NCBI GenBank assembly: GCA_020850355.1
Contig: JADZEX010000061.1
Location: forward strand, 1-64,000
Length of the DNA stretch: 64,000 nucleotides
Source: Fimbriimonadaceae bacterium
GTDB lineage: Bacteria; Armatimonadota; UBA10988
Direction of reading: 5' to 3'
Positions 35,001 through 43,100 of this stretch are shown piece after piece. Positions within the stretch are counted from its first letter, which is position 1, and each line of letters starts with the position of its first letter. A program made the position numbers and the translations under genes. Below the pieces are notes generated by a model. The model was not told the origin of the DNA. It searched no databases and saw only the letters and a list, made by a program, of their open reading frames with translations.

Positions 35001-35807
35001 CTCAACGGCACCTCGTTGGGGCAGCGCCTCTGGGGTCCGCACCGGTTTGCCACCGGTCCGGCCCTCCGCCGCGGCCGCAACGCGCTGCGGATTAGGGTCG
35101 CCAACCTGATCAACAACAGCTACGGCGACCCGCGGAGCGGCGGCCTGCTGGGGCCGGTCTGCCTCACCGTCGGGCGGCCCGGCCCCGACGTGGCGCCGGC
35201 CGGCGGCACCCCGGTGGCGCTGGCCAACGCCACCGCCGACCACTCCCAGCCAGACTACGAGGTCGCCGGCCTGCTGGACGACGACCCGCGCAGCGGCTGG
35301 GGCGCCTGGGACCCCGCACTGCGGGAGCCGGTGGCGCAGACCGCGGTGGTCGAGACGGTCGAGTCCGTCGGGCTGCCCGGCCGGCCGACCACCCTGGTCT
35401 TCGTGATCGAGCAGGCCTACCGGCCGCCGGACGGGCTGTCGCTGGGCCGCTTCCGGCTGGCTGCGACGACCGCCCCGCGGGAGACCTTCGCCGACGGGCG
35501 GCCGAACGGCGGCGCCCTGGGCGACCAGTGGCAGGTCCTCCGGCCGACGGTCTGCCACTCCCAACGCGGCACGCCGCTGCTGGTGCAGGCCGACGGCAGT
35601 GTGCTGGCGGCCTTCGGGCCGGCGGGGCCGGACGTCTACAGCATCGTCTGCGAGACCGCTTTGGGAGGGATCACGGGGTTCCGGCTGGAAGCTCTCGAAG
35701 ACGACCGGCTGCCCACCGGCCCGCAACGACGCACGGCCGGCGGACCGGGCCGCAGCGCTGGCGAGGGCAACTTCACGGTCACCGCGCTGCGCGTCAGTCA
35801 GCGCTGA
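32046..35807 (+). CDS. Secreted GH106-like alpha-L-rhamnosidase family protein
   Basis: The protein has 1253 residues. A signal peptide (GAILVGLLTALLDPVGAAT) is followed by a TIM-barrel start typical of the GH106-like family: FVFWFWDEPLDQPKLTAMAT, GYAHPRTTAPG, LSPDWFDCF and LGFCDEYMWPSFQAAGRV. A jelly-roll sugar-binding insert (about 180-290, with FRGTWDLP and VRGGGD) interrupts the barrel. A second such domain lies near 940-1030 (WLDLGVVLYAAAAELNGTSL). The probable role is extracellular removal of rhamnose or a similar sugar from plant or microbial polysaccharide. I chose ATG 32046, which has GGAG upstream. An exact parS consensus lies within codons at 33175-33190. Confidence 0.75.
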   Translation: MIRGAILVGLLTALLDPVGAATLAEKQSLPFEQVRAQLAQPPQHYAPFVFWFWDEPLDQPKLTAMATRLAAQGFNPGYAHPRTTAPGVGRQRPLPPEQWLSPDWFDCFRSALGAAEAAGAQLGFCDEYMWPSFQAAGRVVAQHPELRATSLDWTTHDLAEGQAVEVPACAFAVAARLLDPPAAVEPGPVPLGAWIWTPTGQAQRHEAWFRGTWDLPATGDAPAELRITCDNRWAVWVNGRELGQGDDWSAPQTFDVAAALRPGRNVVAVRGGGDGGLDALTVGLRVRRRGQADLLLGTSGRWRVSDHEAPGWQTPEFDDTAWALARVVSTDPGASPWQLTTRGPHQPARIEGRSSRLVSGGEPTTWTSPAGAWRVYVFHVKQLGGPNYLDQRLPAVFQQIALEPYAAALGEKLGRSVPGVFVDNEGQWGTRLAWSPTLAQRFEQDAGQDLRLALPLLLDVDGAGREAAVRWRWFEAVSSVYAETMGSTSRWLEQRGAYCIENLWEESLPWQAQYVGDFFKLSRAYTMPGNDCLGRKALEPHDFAEAASVAEFEDRRMMSEILGAGGWGPFTPSFMKQAVNAVVAFGVSHIVPHGVFTNRDLEGNVWTPDWYDGNPAFPWYRCWTDFARRACWVASQGRLVPQVLLVNPMDSVWARAPVAVFDPATPGDLFQTDGWWGQRVAQINAVYSRAIDDLTAAGVPFLVADRHYLSQMRCQDGALRRGDLRFETVVLPPLDLLPTATAAKLVEFAEAGGEVLTLGELPRGSAEVGWDDPALLALSARLRRAPRCRAVDQVRDLRGPLQFLAGEFPLLRRRLRIGGREVWWLANQTGLAQAAEVRIAGAHGRAEIWDCETGAIRGLPSVDSAAGSRLHLTFEPDEAYWLAFDPPAAPLPAAAPAPAAAVLRELPGPWQISLPDDAQPVLQFPVSLPPALRAGVTRPLGPWEEWLPPQFSGVLDYVLSFDLPTAPPGDAWLDLGVVLYAAAAELNGTSLGQRLWGPHRFATGPALRRGRNALRIRVANLINNSYGDPRSGGLLGPVCLTVGRPGPDVAPAGGTPVALANATADHSQPDYEVAGLLDDDPRSGWGAWDPALREPVAQTAVVETVESVGLPGRPTTLVFVIEQAYRPPDGLSLGRFRLAATTAPRETFADGRPNGGALGDQWQVLRPTVCHSQRGTPLLVQADGSVLAAFGPAGPDVYSIVCETALGGITGFRLEALEDDRLPTGPQRRTAGGPGRSAGEGNFTVTALRVSQR
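33175..33190. promoter_or_regulatory. parS site (ParB-binding centromere), inside coding sequence
   Basis: TGTTTCACGTGAAACA is a perfect 16-base palindrome identical to the Bacillus-type parS consensus conserved across bacteria. It falls inside the GH106-like gene and encodes V-F-H-V-K-Q using TTT and AAA, codons rarely used here, where TTC and AAG dominate. This points to selection on the DNA rather than the protein. parS sites seed ParB-CTP loading for chromosome segregation and usually lie near the replication origin. Confidence 0.85.
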
Positions 35808-35873
35808 CCCGACCCACGCTTGGTGCCGGCGCGGCGCGGGCAAGACACGATGAGGCACGTTGGGAGGCGACCG

Positions 35874-36419
35874 ATGGACATGATGGCGGTCGGGCAGTCG
35901 ATCTTCCTGGTGAGCGCCGTCGCCGCGCTGAGCCTGCCGTTCGGCTTCGTGGTCTTGCGGGTAGCGCAGGCCTGGTTGGTGGACCAGACTTTGAACCTCG
36001 GCCAGGCGCTGCTGGTCGCCGGCGGCGTGATTGCCGTGCTGTTCGGCACGTTGACCCTCTGGGGCAGCGCTTGGATGCTGCTCCCCCCGGCCGCCACCAG
36101 CGCCCTCACGCTCGGCTGGTGGCTGTTCGTGCGCGGCCACGAGCGGGCCGCCGCGCGGCAGTACGACAGCGCGGAAGAACGGCGCTGTCTCGAGCTGCTC
36201 GAGCGCGACCCGCGGCTGGGCGCCGCCTACGAACGGCTGGCGGCGCTCTACGAGCGGCAGGGCCGGCTGGACGAGGCGCTGGCGGTGCTCCGGAACCTGC
36301 GCGAGCTGACCGGCGACCGGCTGCTGGACCGCCGCATCCGCGCGCTGCAGGTCAGCGTGCAGCAGCGGTTGGCGCCGCGAGCCGCCGCACCGATCCAGCC
36401 GCCAGCGTCAGTCGAGTGA
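35874..36419 (+). CDS. Membrane protein with C-terminal TPR-like repeats
   Basis: The 181-residue protein has three hydrophobic helices in its first 90 residues (SIFLVSAVAALSLPFGFVVL, ALLVAGGVIAVLFGTLTLW, ALTLGWWLFV). A cytoplasmic helical part follows, with a TPR pattern (LELLERDPRLGAAYERLAAL, YERQGRLDEALAVLRNL). TPR units bind partner proteins; no partner is evident. ATG 35874 has GGGAGG in good position. It lies 66 bases after the GH106-like gene, and its end overlaps the convergent ankyrin gene by 12 bases. Confidence 0.72.
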   Translation: MDMMAVGQSIFLVSAVAALSLPFGFVVLRVAQAWLVDQTLNLGQALLVAGGVIAVLFGTLTLWGSAWMLLPPAATSALTLGWWLFVRGHERAAARQYDSAEERRCLELLERDPRLGAAYERLAALYERQGRLDEALAVLRNLRELTGDRLLDRRIRALQVSVQQRLAPRAAAPIQPPASVE

Positions 36420-36803
36420 CCGCAGGAAGTCCAAGACCGGCGCCGCTGCCTCGCCGCCCATCTCGGCGTGGACAAACAGCGGGATGCCGTGCGGGCCGGG
36501 CGAATCACGAAGCGAGGGATCGATGCTCAGCAGGGCCTGCACGACGGGCAGCCAGCCGAGCATCGCCGCCACGAACAGGTCGGGGCGCGCGCCGTGGGCC
36601 AGGAGGTGCTCGGCGAGCGCCCGCTGGCCGGTGTGCGCGGCCGCGCCCAGGGCGGTTTCAAAGTCGCCGCCGCCCCAGTCCCAGGCCGCGTTGACCAACA
36701 TCGGCTGCTCCGCCAGAAGGGCCTGCACGCGCTCCAGGTCGCCATGCGCCGCCGCCACGAACTCCCGCACCAGCGCCGCTGGCAAAGCTGCCACTGCCTC
36801 CAT
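36408..36803 (-). CDS. Ankyrin-repeat protein
   Basis: The 131-residue soluble protein has about three ankyrin-like units (AAHGDLERVQALLAEQP, ALGAAAHTGQRALAEHLLAHGARPD, AMLGWLPVVQALL). Such repeats mediate protein contacts and have no enzymatic role. ATG 36803 is preceded by GGAGG at 7 bases; an in-frame GTG three bases upstream is an alternative. It is convergent with the TPR membrane protein and divergent from gap. Confidence 0.78.
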   Translation of the reverse strand: MEAVAALPAALVREFVAAAHGDLERVQALLAEQPMLVNAAWDWGGGDFETALGAAAHTGQRALAEHLLAHGARPDLFVAAMLGWLPVVQALLSIDPSLRDSPGPHGIPLFVHAEMGGEAAAPVLDFLRSLD

Positions 36804-36932
36804 CACACCACCTCCAACCCCATTGTGCGCCCCGTGCGCCGGCCTGTCCGCGGGCGCCGCGGAGACTCACACGCCGCTCAAAGCGTTATGCTAGAACAGG
36901 CTGGCGGTGGATAAGCCACCACCCCGATTCGG

Positions 36933-36961
36933 TTGCCCGCAGCGACCGGCTGTGGTAGCAT
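36933..36961 (+). promoter_or_regulatory. Promoter for gap
   Basis: TTGCCC (36933-36938) and TAGCAT (36956-36961) are 17 bases apart, and TGG before the -10 gives an extended element. The leader to ATG 37008 is about 40 bases and contains GAGGAAGG. A TATGCT at 36887-36892 is a weaker alternative. Confidence 0.5.
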
Positions 36962-37007
36962 CGAGGGTCGTGGGCGGGAGCTCAGGAACCAGCGAGGAAG
37001 GTTACTC

Positions 37008-38027
37008 ATGGGTAAGGTTCAGGTCGGCATCAACGGCTTCGGCCGCATTGGCCGTGTCACGTTTCGGGCGATCATGGAGAACTACCGGGACATCCTGGAG
37101 GTCAAGGCCATCAACGACCTCGGGCCGGTGGCGTCCAACGCCCATCTGCTGCGCTTCGACTCCAACTACGGCCGGTTCCCGCTGAGTGTTGAGACCGGCG
37201 ACGGCAAGCTGGTGGTCGGCGGCGACGAAATCGCCGTGCTGGCCGAGCGCGATCCCGGCAAGCTGCCGTGGGCCGATCACGGCGTCGACATCGTGCTGGA
37301 GTGCACCGGCTTCTTCACCGACGCCACCAAGGCCCGGGCGCACATCGACGGCGGCGGGGCTCAGAAGGTGATCATCTCGGCGCCGGCCAAGGGCGAGGAC
37401 CAGACCATCGTGCTGGGCGTTAACGACGCCGACCTCGACCCCAAGACGCAGAGCATCATCTCCAACGCCTCCTGCACCACCAACTGCCTGGCGCCGTTGG
37501 CGAAGGCGATCCTGGGCATCTGGGGCATCGAGTGGGGGTTCATGAACACCATCCACTCCTACACCAACGACCAGCGCATGAACGACCAGCTCCACGAAGA
37601 CCTGCGCCGCGCGCGGGCCGGGGCGGTCAACATGATCCCGACGTCGACCGGCGCGGCGAAGGCTATCAGCCTGGTGCTGCCGGAGCTGAAGGGCAAGATG
37701 CACGGCTTCTCGATGCGCGTGCCGACCCCGACGGTCTCCTGCGTCGACCTGACGGTGCAGACCATCAAGCCGCTGGGCACCGCCGACGATGTCAACGCCG
37801 CGCTGCGCGCCGCTGCCAACGAGCCGTACCTCGGCTACACCGACGCGCCGGCCGTGTCGACCGACTTCCGGCAGGACAGCCGCAGCTCCATCATGGACCT
37901 CGGCATGACCACCGTGCTCGGCGACCGCGCCCTCAAGGTGCTGAGCTGGTACGACAACGAGTGGGGCTATAGCTGCCGCCTGGCCGAGCTCTGCAGCAAG
38001 GTCGCCAAGGGCCTCCCGGCCAAGTGA
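37008..38027 (+). CDS. gap: Glyceraldehyde-3-phosphate dehydrogenase, type I
   Basis: The protein has 339 residues, normal for the family. The NAD-binding N-terminus VGINGFGRIGRVTFRA and the catalytic Cys in SNASCTTNCLAPLAK are intact. So are the substrate-binding IPTSTGAAKA and the C-terminal SWYDNEWGYSCRLAEL. The enzyme oxidises glyceraldehyde 3-phosphate to 1,3-bisphosphoglycerate in glycolysis. ATG 37008 has AGGAAGG upstream. It stands as a single transcription unit: its own promoter precedes it and a strong terminator follows, with no pgk or tpi adjacent. Confidence 0.97.
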   Translation: MGKVQVGINGFGRIGRVTFRAIMENYRDILEVKAINDLGPVASNAHLLRFDSNYGRFPLSVETGDGKLVVGGDEIAVLAERDPGKLPWADHGVDIVLECTGFFTDATKARAHIDGGGAQKVIISAPAKGEDQTIVLGVNDADLDPKTQSIISNASCTTNCLAPLAKAILGIWGIEWGFMNTIHSYTNDQRMNDQLHEDLRRARAGAVNMIPTSTGAAKAISLVLPELKGKMHGFSMRVPTPTVSCVDLTVQTIKPLGTADDVNAALRAAANEPYLGYTDAPAVSTDFRQDSRSSIMDLGMTTVLGDRALKVLSWYDNEWGYSCRLAELCSKVAKGLPAK

Positions 38028-38062
38028 CGTTCTCCGCGGCAGTCGTTCGCGACTACCGTCGG

Positions 38063-38097
38063 GTCGGGGCCCGGTGCGCCGGGCCCCGACTTCGTTT
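38063..38097 (+). terminator. Rho-independent-type terminator after gap
   Basis: A perfect 12-base stem (GTCGGGGCCCGG / CCGGGCCCCGAC) with loop TGCG is followed by TTCGTTT. It starts 36 bases after the gap stop codon. Confidence 0.75.
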
Positions 38098-38163
38098 GGG
38101 GGCCCCGTCGGCGCCTGGGAAGGGCTCCCCGCGCGACTGCCGAAAGCCGTTGCGGAGTTCGTG

Positions 38164-41079
38164 ATGCGCCTTCTGGTGGGTACCCTCCTGGCCCTGCTGG
38201 CGCCGGCCGCCACACCCCCGACCGCCGACGACCTGGCCGCTCTGCGGGCCGAAGTCCGCGCCGCGGCCTACCTGCCAGAGGGCGCCTGGGAGTTCGTGCT
38301 GGGCTGGGAAGCCGAGGACGCCAAGGACCACGCCGCCGGGCAACGGGCCGCCGCGCCGGGGGCCTCGGGCGACGTCTGGGAGGCGCAGGTCGGGCGCGAC
38401 GAGGCCGGCAAGGCCATCCTCTACGGCCCCTATGTCGAACTGCCGGCCGGCCACTATCTGGCGCTGTTCCGGCTCCGCAACCTCGACGCCGACGCCGACG
38501 GCAGCATTGTCACCATCGACGCCGCCAGCGACTTCGGCAAGACCGTGCTGGCGCGCCGCGACCTGCGGCGGACCGAGTTGCCGCCGGCGACCTGGGTCGT
38601 CGCGCCGCTGCCCTTCGCGCACAGTGGGCCGAAGTTGGAGTGCCGCGTCAGTTGGCACGGTGAGAGCACCGTGCAGCTCGATTGGGTCCGCCTGTTCCGG
38701 CTGCCCGCCGGGACGAACCTGCCGCAGGCTAAGGGTCCGCAGCCGGCGTCGACCGGCCAGCCGCGAGATCTGCTGCCGGTGGTCGAGCCGCGCCCCTACC
38801 CCAGCCTGCTGCCGAAGGCCCCAGCCCCGGCGCGCGATGTGCTGACGGTCGATCTGCGCCGGCTGCCCGGCGACCAGCGCCTGTTGCTGCTGACGTTGCA
38901 GGGGCTGGTCAACCGGCGCCAGCCGCGGATCTACACCCTGGGCGGGCCGCAGGACGAGCAGTGGCTGGCCTGGATGCAGCAACGTGGCTGGATCGACAGC
39001 AGCACGCCGGTGGCCGATCCGCTGAGCCTGCTGACGCGGTTCCAAGAGGTCTACCAGGGCGTCGTGGTGCCCGACCCGGACCTCTTCTCCACCAAGCATC
39101 TGGCGACCATGCTGGCCGCCACCGACGATCTGCTGGTGGCCAGCCCGCGGCTGGCGCAGCGGCTGCGACTGCCGCTGAAGCACGACCTGCGCGGCCGCTT
39201 CAAGCGCCACCACGAGGTCTGGCAGTACGCCTTCGACACCCTCTGGCCGCGGCTCAACCACCACTGCCTCGCGGTCCTCTGGCCCGACGCGCCGGATGTG
39301 CTGCGCGACTATCTGGTGCAGCACCGCATCTTCACCTTCTGGCTGGGCGGGCGGATCGACGGGATCGAGCCCGGCGGCGACGCGCAGGCCGACCTGGCGA
39401 CGATCGAGGGCCTGCTGGCCCAGATGCCGACCAACATCCCCTGCCTGGGCTACCCCTGGAACGGCGTCGATGTTGGCATCGGCGAGCACGGCGGGGTGCA
39501 GGCGCTGGCACGTTACGGCAAGTTCCTGGTCGGCTCGTCGGGCAGCACCAATCTCAGCTTCCACAGCGGGTTCCCAACCGCCCGCCTGACGCAGCAGCAG
39601 GTCGCCCCGCCAGCGCTGGATCCCGGCAAGGTCTACCTGACCTGGCTGATCAGCGACGGCGACAACCTGCCGGTGCTGACCCACGGCAACTTTCCGCAGC
39701 TCTGGGCCAGCCCGGCGCGCGGGCAACTGCCGCTGACCTGGACCATCTCACCCGCGGCGGCCGAGGTGCTGCCAGCGGTCTGTGACTGGTACTACCGGCA
39801 CGCCGGCCCCGGCGACAGCTTCGTGACGGCGGTCTCCGGCGTCGGGTACACCTATCCCGAGGACTACGCTGAGCGCTACCAGCCCGCCCAGCGGCAACGT
39901 CTCTTCGATGGCTTCCTGGAGCTGACCGGCCAGACGATGCAGGCGCTCGATCTGCGGTCGGTCTGGATGATGGGCATCCAAGACCCGGCGATGATCCGGC
40001 GTTACAGCGAGCTGATCCCGAACTGTGAGGCGCTCTTCCCCGACTACGGTCGTCGCGTGACGCAGGCTGAGGACGCGTTCTACCCGGCCGCCAACGGCGT
40101 CCCGACCTTCCACGCGGTGACCGGCTGGCGCGAGGGCGACTCGCGTGAGGAAGCGATCCAGCGTTTCGTGGACGAGCTGCGGCGCTTCACGCCGGCCCGG
40201 CGACCGGCGTTCCTGCACGCCTTCGTCTGGAACTGGGGCGCTGACCTCAGCCTCTATCCCGAGGTGATGCGCCGCCTGGGGCCCGACTACGTCGCCCTGC
40301 GGCACGACCAGCTCGCGGCCCTGGCGCGCCAGCAGCTCACGGCCGGCGGCTGCTTCGTGCAGGCGCCGCCCCGGCTGGTCACCGTCGAGGGCACCGCGAC
40401 GGCGGTCACGGTGGTCCTGCATGGCACGGCGCCAACCAGCCGGCAGGTGACCGTCGCGGCGACCGCTGGGCTCGGCGAGGTGGCGCCGCAGTCCGTCGAG
40501 CTGGCCGCGGGCGGCCGCCGGGAGGTGACCCTGGCCGGCCGCAGCGATGGTCAGCCGGTCCACTTGACCGTCACCGCCGCCGCCGAGCAGCGGCTCACCG
40601 TGCCGGTGCAGCGAATCGCTGGCAGCGAGCTGACGCAGCCTCTGACAGGCGTCTCGCGACTGCGCTGTGTCGACGTGCTGCACGCGGCGAGCCTGCCGCA
40701 CCGCGACGGCGCCGAGGCGACCGTCGCCGGCTCCTGGGCGCCGCGCGTCTGGACTGCCAGCAGCGGGCAGCACCAGGGCGGGTTCATCGTCTTCGGGCCC
40801 TACCGCCCCACCGCGGCCGGCCGCTACCTGGCGCTGTTCCGCGTCCGGCGCGATGCCGCGGCCGGGGAGCGCGCGCTGCTGCTCGATGCCCACGCCGCCG
40901 GATCGCCGGGCCGACTGCTCGCCGAGCACGCCGTCCTGGCGGCCGAGCTGCCGGCGGAGCAGTGGCGTTGGGTGGCGCTGCCCTTCGAGCATCCCGGTGG
41001 CAACCTGGAGACCCGCGTGCAGTGGTCGGGGCGTGGCACCGTGCAGATCGATGCGATCGCCATCTTCGCACCCGACTGA
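38164..41079 (+). CDS. Secreted GxGYxYP-family putative glycoside hydrolase
   Basis: The protein has 971 residues. A short signal peptide (MRLLVGTLLALLAPAA) is followed by a jelly-roll domain (about 30-190, with YGPYVELPAGHYLALFRLRN). Next is the GxGYxYP module, which begins near DVLTVDLRRLPGDQRLLLLT LQGLVNRR and carries the naming motif as SGVGYTYPEDY. The C-terminal part repeats a jelly-roll domain (VFGPYRP and AGRYLALFRVRR) very like the first. The family is assigned to carbohydrate processing on genomic context; no activity is firmly established for this protein. ATG 38164 has GGAG at a good distance. Only 49 bases separate it from the next glycosidase-like gene. Confidence 0.78.
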   Translation: MRLLVGTLLALLAPAATPPTADDLAALRAEVRAAAYLPEGAWEFVLGWEAEDAKDHAAGQRAAAPGASGDVWEAQVGRDEAGKAILYGPYVELPAGHYLALFRLRNLDADADGSIVTIDAASDFGKTVLARRDLRRTELPPATWVVAPLPFAHSGPKLECRVSWHGESTVQLDWVRLFRLPAGTNLPQAKGPQPASTGQPRDLLPVVEPRPYPSLLPKAPAPARDVLTVDLRRLPGDQRLLLLTLQGLVNRRQPRIYTLGGPQDEQWLAWMQQRGWIDSSTPVADPLSLLTRFQEVYQGVVVPDPDLFSTKHLATMLAATDDLLVASPRLAQRLRLPLKHDLRGRFKRHHEVWQYAFDTLWPRLNHHCLAVLWPDAPDVLRDYLVQHRIFTFWLGGRIDGIEPGGDAQADLATIEGLLAQMPTNIPCLGYPWNGVDVGIGEHGGVQALARYGKFLVGSSGSTNLSFHSGFPTARLTQQQVAPPALDPGKVYLTWLISDGDNLPVLTHGNFPQLWASPARGQLPLTWTISPAAAEVLPAVCDWYYRHAGPGDSFVTAVSGVGYTYPEDYAERYQPAQRQRLFDGFLELTGQTMQALDLRSVWMMGIQDPAMIRRYSELIPNCEALFPDYGRRVTQAEDAFYPAANGVPTFHAVTGWREGDSREEAIQRFVDELRRFTPARRPAFLHAFVWNWGADLSLYPEVMRRLGPDYVALRHDQLAALARQQLTAGGCFVQAPPRLVTVEGTATAVTVVLHGTAPTSRQVTVAATAGLGEVAPQSVELAAGGRREVTLAGRSDGQPVHLTVTAAAEQRLTVPVQRIAGSELTQPLTGVSRLRCVDVLHAASLPHRDGAEATVAGSWAPRVWTASSGQHQGGFIVFGPYRPTAAGRYLALFRVRRDAAAGERALLLDAHAAGSPGRLLAEHAVLAAELPAEQWRWVALPFEHPGGNLETRVQWSGRGTVQIDAIAIFAPD

Positions 41080-41128
41080 CGGGAGGATTGCCGGCTCGGC
41101 GGCGTAGCCCCTGGCGATGGAGACGCCG

Positions 41129-43093
41129 ATGGCTGACGCCGGCAACTGGCACGACCGCGCTTTCTTCGGACTGCACTACGACCAGCACGCCAACGCCAAC
41201 GACACCGTGCTGGGGGCCGAGAACTCGGTGGAGCACCTCGTCGAGAGCCTGGCCCGAGTCCGCCCCGACTGGGTGCAGTGTGACTGCAAGGGTCACCCCG
41301 GCTACACCAGTTGGCCGACCAAGGTCGGCAGCACCTCGCCGGGCATGGTCGCCGACCAGCTCGCGATGTACCGCGAGGCCACCCGCCGATTGGGGATTCC
41401 GCTGGGGATGCACTACTCCGGGGTCTGGGACAGCCGGGCGATTGAGCTGCACCCCGAGTGGGCACGGATCGACGCCGCCGGGCAGCCCGATCCGAACAGC
41501 ACCTGCCGGCTGAGCGCCTACACCGCCGAACTGCTGATCCCGCAGATGCTGGAACTGCTCGAGACCTACGACATCGACGGCTTCTGGGTCGACGGTGAGA
41601 ACTGGGCCAGTCGGCCCTGCTACTGCGAGCGCTGCCAGGCCGAGTTCACCCGCCGCAGCGGGCTGGCACCGGCGCCGAAGTCGGCCGACGAACCGCACTG
41701 GCCGGAGTGGTTGGCCTTCCACCGCGACCTCTTCACGGCCCATGTCACCGCCTACGCCGACGCGGTGCATTCCCGCAAGCCGAGTTGCCTGGTGTGCAGC
41801 AACTGGATGTACACGGTGCGCCAGCCCGAGCCCGTGGCGGCGCCGGTCGACTATCTGAGCGGCGACTTCGACTGGGTCTGGGGCGCCGACCGCGCCGCGG
41901 TCGAGGGACGCGTGCTGGACAGCCGGGCACCGCTGAGCTGGGACCTGATGGCCTGGGGCTTCACCAAGACCGGCGAGATGCGCGGCGGGATGCCCTGGAC
42001 CATGAAGACGGCGACGCACCTCTGCCAGGAGGTCTCTGGCGTGGTCGCCCTTGGTGGCGCGGTGATGGTCTACAACACGCCCCAGCGGACCGGACACCTG
42101 CCCAGTTGGCACCAGGACCTGCTGGCCGAAGTGGCGGCTTTCTGTCGGGCCCGGCAGGAGCTCTGCCACCGCAGCGAGACCGTGCCCCAGGCCGCCGTGC
42201 TGCACCTGGCTGAGCCCTACTATGCCCACAACGACCCGCTTTACAACTACGGCAGCGCGGTCCAGCCGATCGAGGGGGCGCTGCACCTGCTGCTCGAAAC
42301 GCACCGCAGCGCTGACATTCTGCTGACTGAGCAACTCGAGCAGTTGCACCGCTACAAGCTGGTCGTGGTCCCCGAACAGACGCCGCTTTCGGCGGCGACC
42401 TGCGCGGCCTTGCACGACTACGCCGCCGGCGGTGGGCAGGTCATTCTGACCGGCGCGCAACTGGCGGCCGAGGCTGGCGAGCTGCTTGCCGTGACCGCGG
42501 GCGGAGTGGTCGACGAGGCCTGCTGGCTGGCCGTGGCCGACCAGGCCGCGCCGCTCTACGGCCCCTGGCGCGACGTCCAGGTCGCCGGCGACACGGCGGT
42601 TTGGGGCTGGCGGCTGACGCAGCAGGATCCGCAGAAAGACCGCAGCGACCAGCCCGCGGTGACCTGCCGCGAGGTCGGCGACGGGCGCCTGATTGCGGTC
42701 CACGGCCCGCTCTGCCGGGGCTACTTCGCCAGCCACTTCCCCAGCCTGCGGCGTTGGTTCGCCAACCTGGTGCACCGCCTCGGGATCGAGTGGCAGGTGG
42801 AGGTCACCGCCCCGGCCCGCCTGGAGCTGGTCCTGCGCCGCAAGGACGGCCGGCTGCTGCTCAACCTGCTGAACCGCGGCAGCGGCGAGATGACCAACCC
42901 GCGGCGGGTGATCGTCGAGGAACTGCCGCCGATCGAGCGCGTCGGCCTGCGGATCCGCTGCGCCGAACGCCCCACGCGAGTCTGGTTGCACCCGGCCGAG
43001 ACGCCCCTGGCCTGGACCTGGGCCCACGGCACCCTGGCAGTCGAGGTGCCGCGGGTGGCGATCCACAGTGTGGTGGTGGTGGAGGGCGCCTGA
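41129..43093 (+). CDS. Cytoplasmic glycosidase-like protein (GH29/GH42-like barrel plus trimerisation-type domain)
   Basis: The protein has 654 residues. It lacks a signal peptide. A TIM barrel opens with FFGLHYDQHANANDT and contains LGIPLGMHYSGVWDSRA, YDIDGFWVDGENWASRPCYC (the start of a CxCxxC-type metal or structural motif) and DYLSGDFDWVW. The middle holds a Rossmann-like domain like the trimerisation domain of beta-galactosidases (KLVVVPEQTPLSAATCAAL, GGGQVILTG). The overall order resembles alpha-L-fucosidase or GH42-type enzymes, but the family is not certain. I chose ATG 41129, with GGAG six bases upstream; ATG 41117 is an alternative. It probably follows the GxGYxYP gene in one transcript. 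Confidence 0.72.
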   Translation: MADAGNWHDRAFFGLHYDQHANANDTVLGAENSVEHLVESLARVRPDWVQCDCKGHPGYTSWPTKVGSTSPGMVADQLAMYREATRRLGIPLGMHYSGVWDSRAIELHPEWARIDAAGQPDPNSTCRLSAYTAELLIPQMLELLETYDIDGFWVDGENWASRPCYCERCQAEFTRRSGLAPAPKSADEPHWPEWLAFHRDLFTAHVTAYADAVHSRKPSCLVCSNWMYTVRQPEPVAAPVDYLSGDFDWVWGADRAAVEGRVLDSRAPLSWDLMAWGFTKTGEMRGGMPWTMKTATHLCQEVSGVVALGGAVMVYNTPQRTGHLPSWHQDLLAEVAAFCRARQELCHRSETVPQAAVLHLAEPYYAHNDPLYNYGSAVQPIEGALHLLLETHRSADILLTEQLEQLHRYKLVVVPEQTPLSAATCAALHDYAAGGGQVILTGAQLAAEAGELLAVTAGGVVDEACWLAVADQAAPLYGPWRDVQVAGDTAVWGWRLTQQDPQKDRSDQPAVTCREVGDGRLIAVHGPLCRGYFASHFPSLRRWFANLVHRLGIEWQVEVTAPARLELVLRRKDGRLLLNLLNRGSGEMTNPRRVIVEELPPIERVGLRIRCAERPTRVWLHPAETPLAWTWAHGTLAVEVPRVAIHSVVVVEGA

Positions 43094-43100
43094 CTGGTCG

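Noticed and set aside
32346-36140. Long open frame (about 1264 codons) on the minus strand
   Set aside because: It is antisense to the GH106-like gene, whose motifs and signal peptide are clear. The antisense product has no recognisable domain.
36906-36914. GGTGGATAA, one mismatch from a DnaA box, upstream of gap
   Set aside because: It is a single 8-of-9 match with no cluster of boxes and no AT-rich unwinding region, so I do not call an origin here despite the nearby parS.
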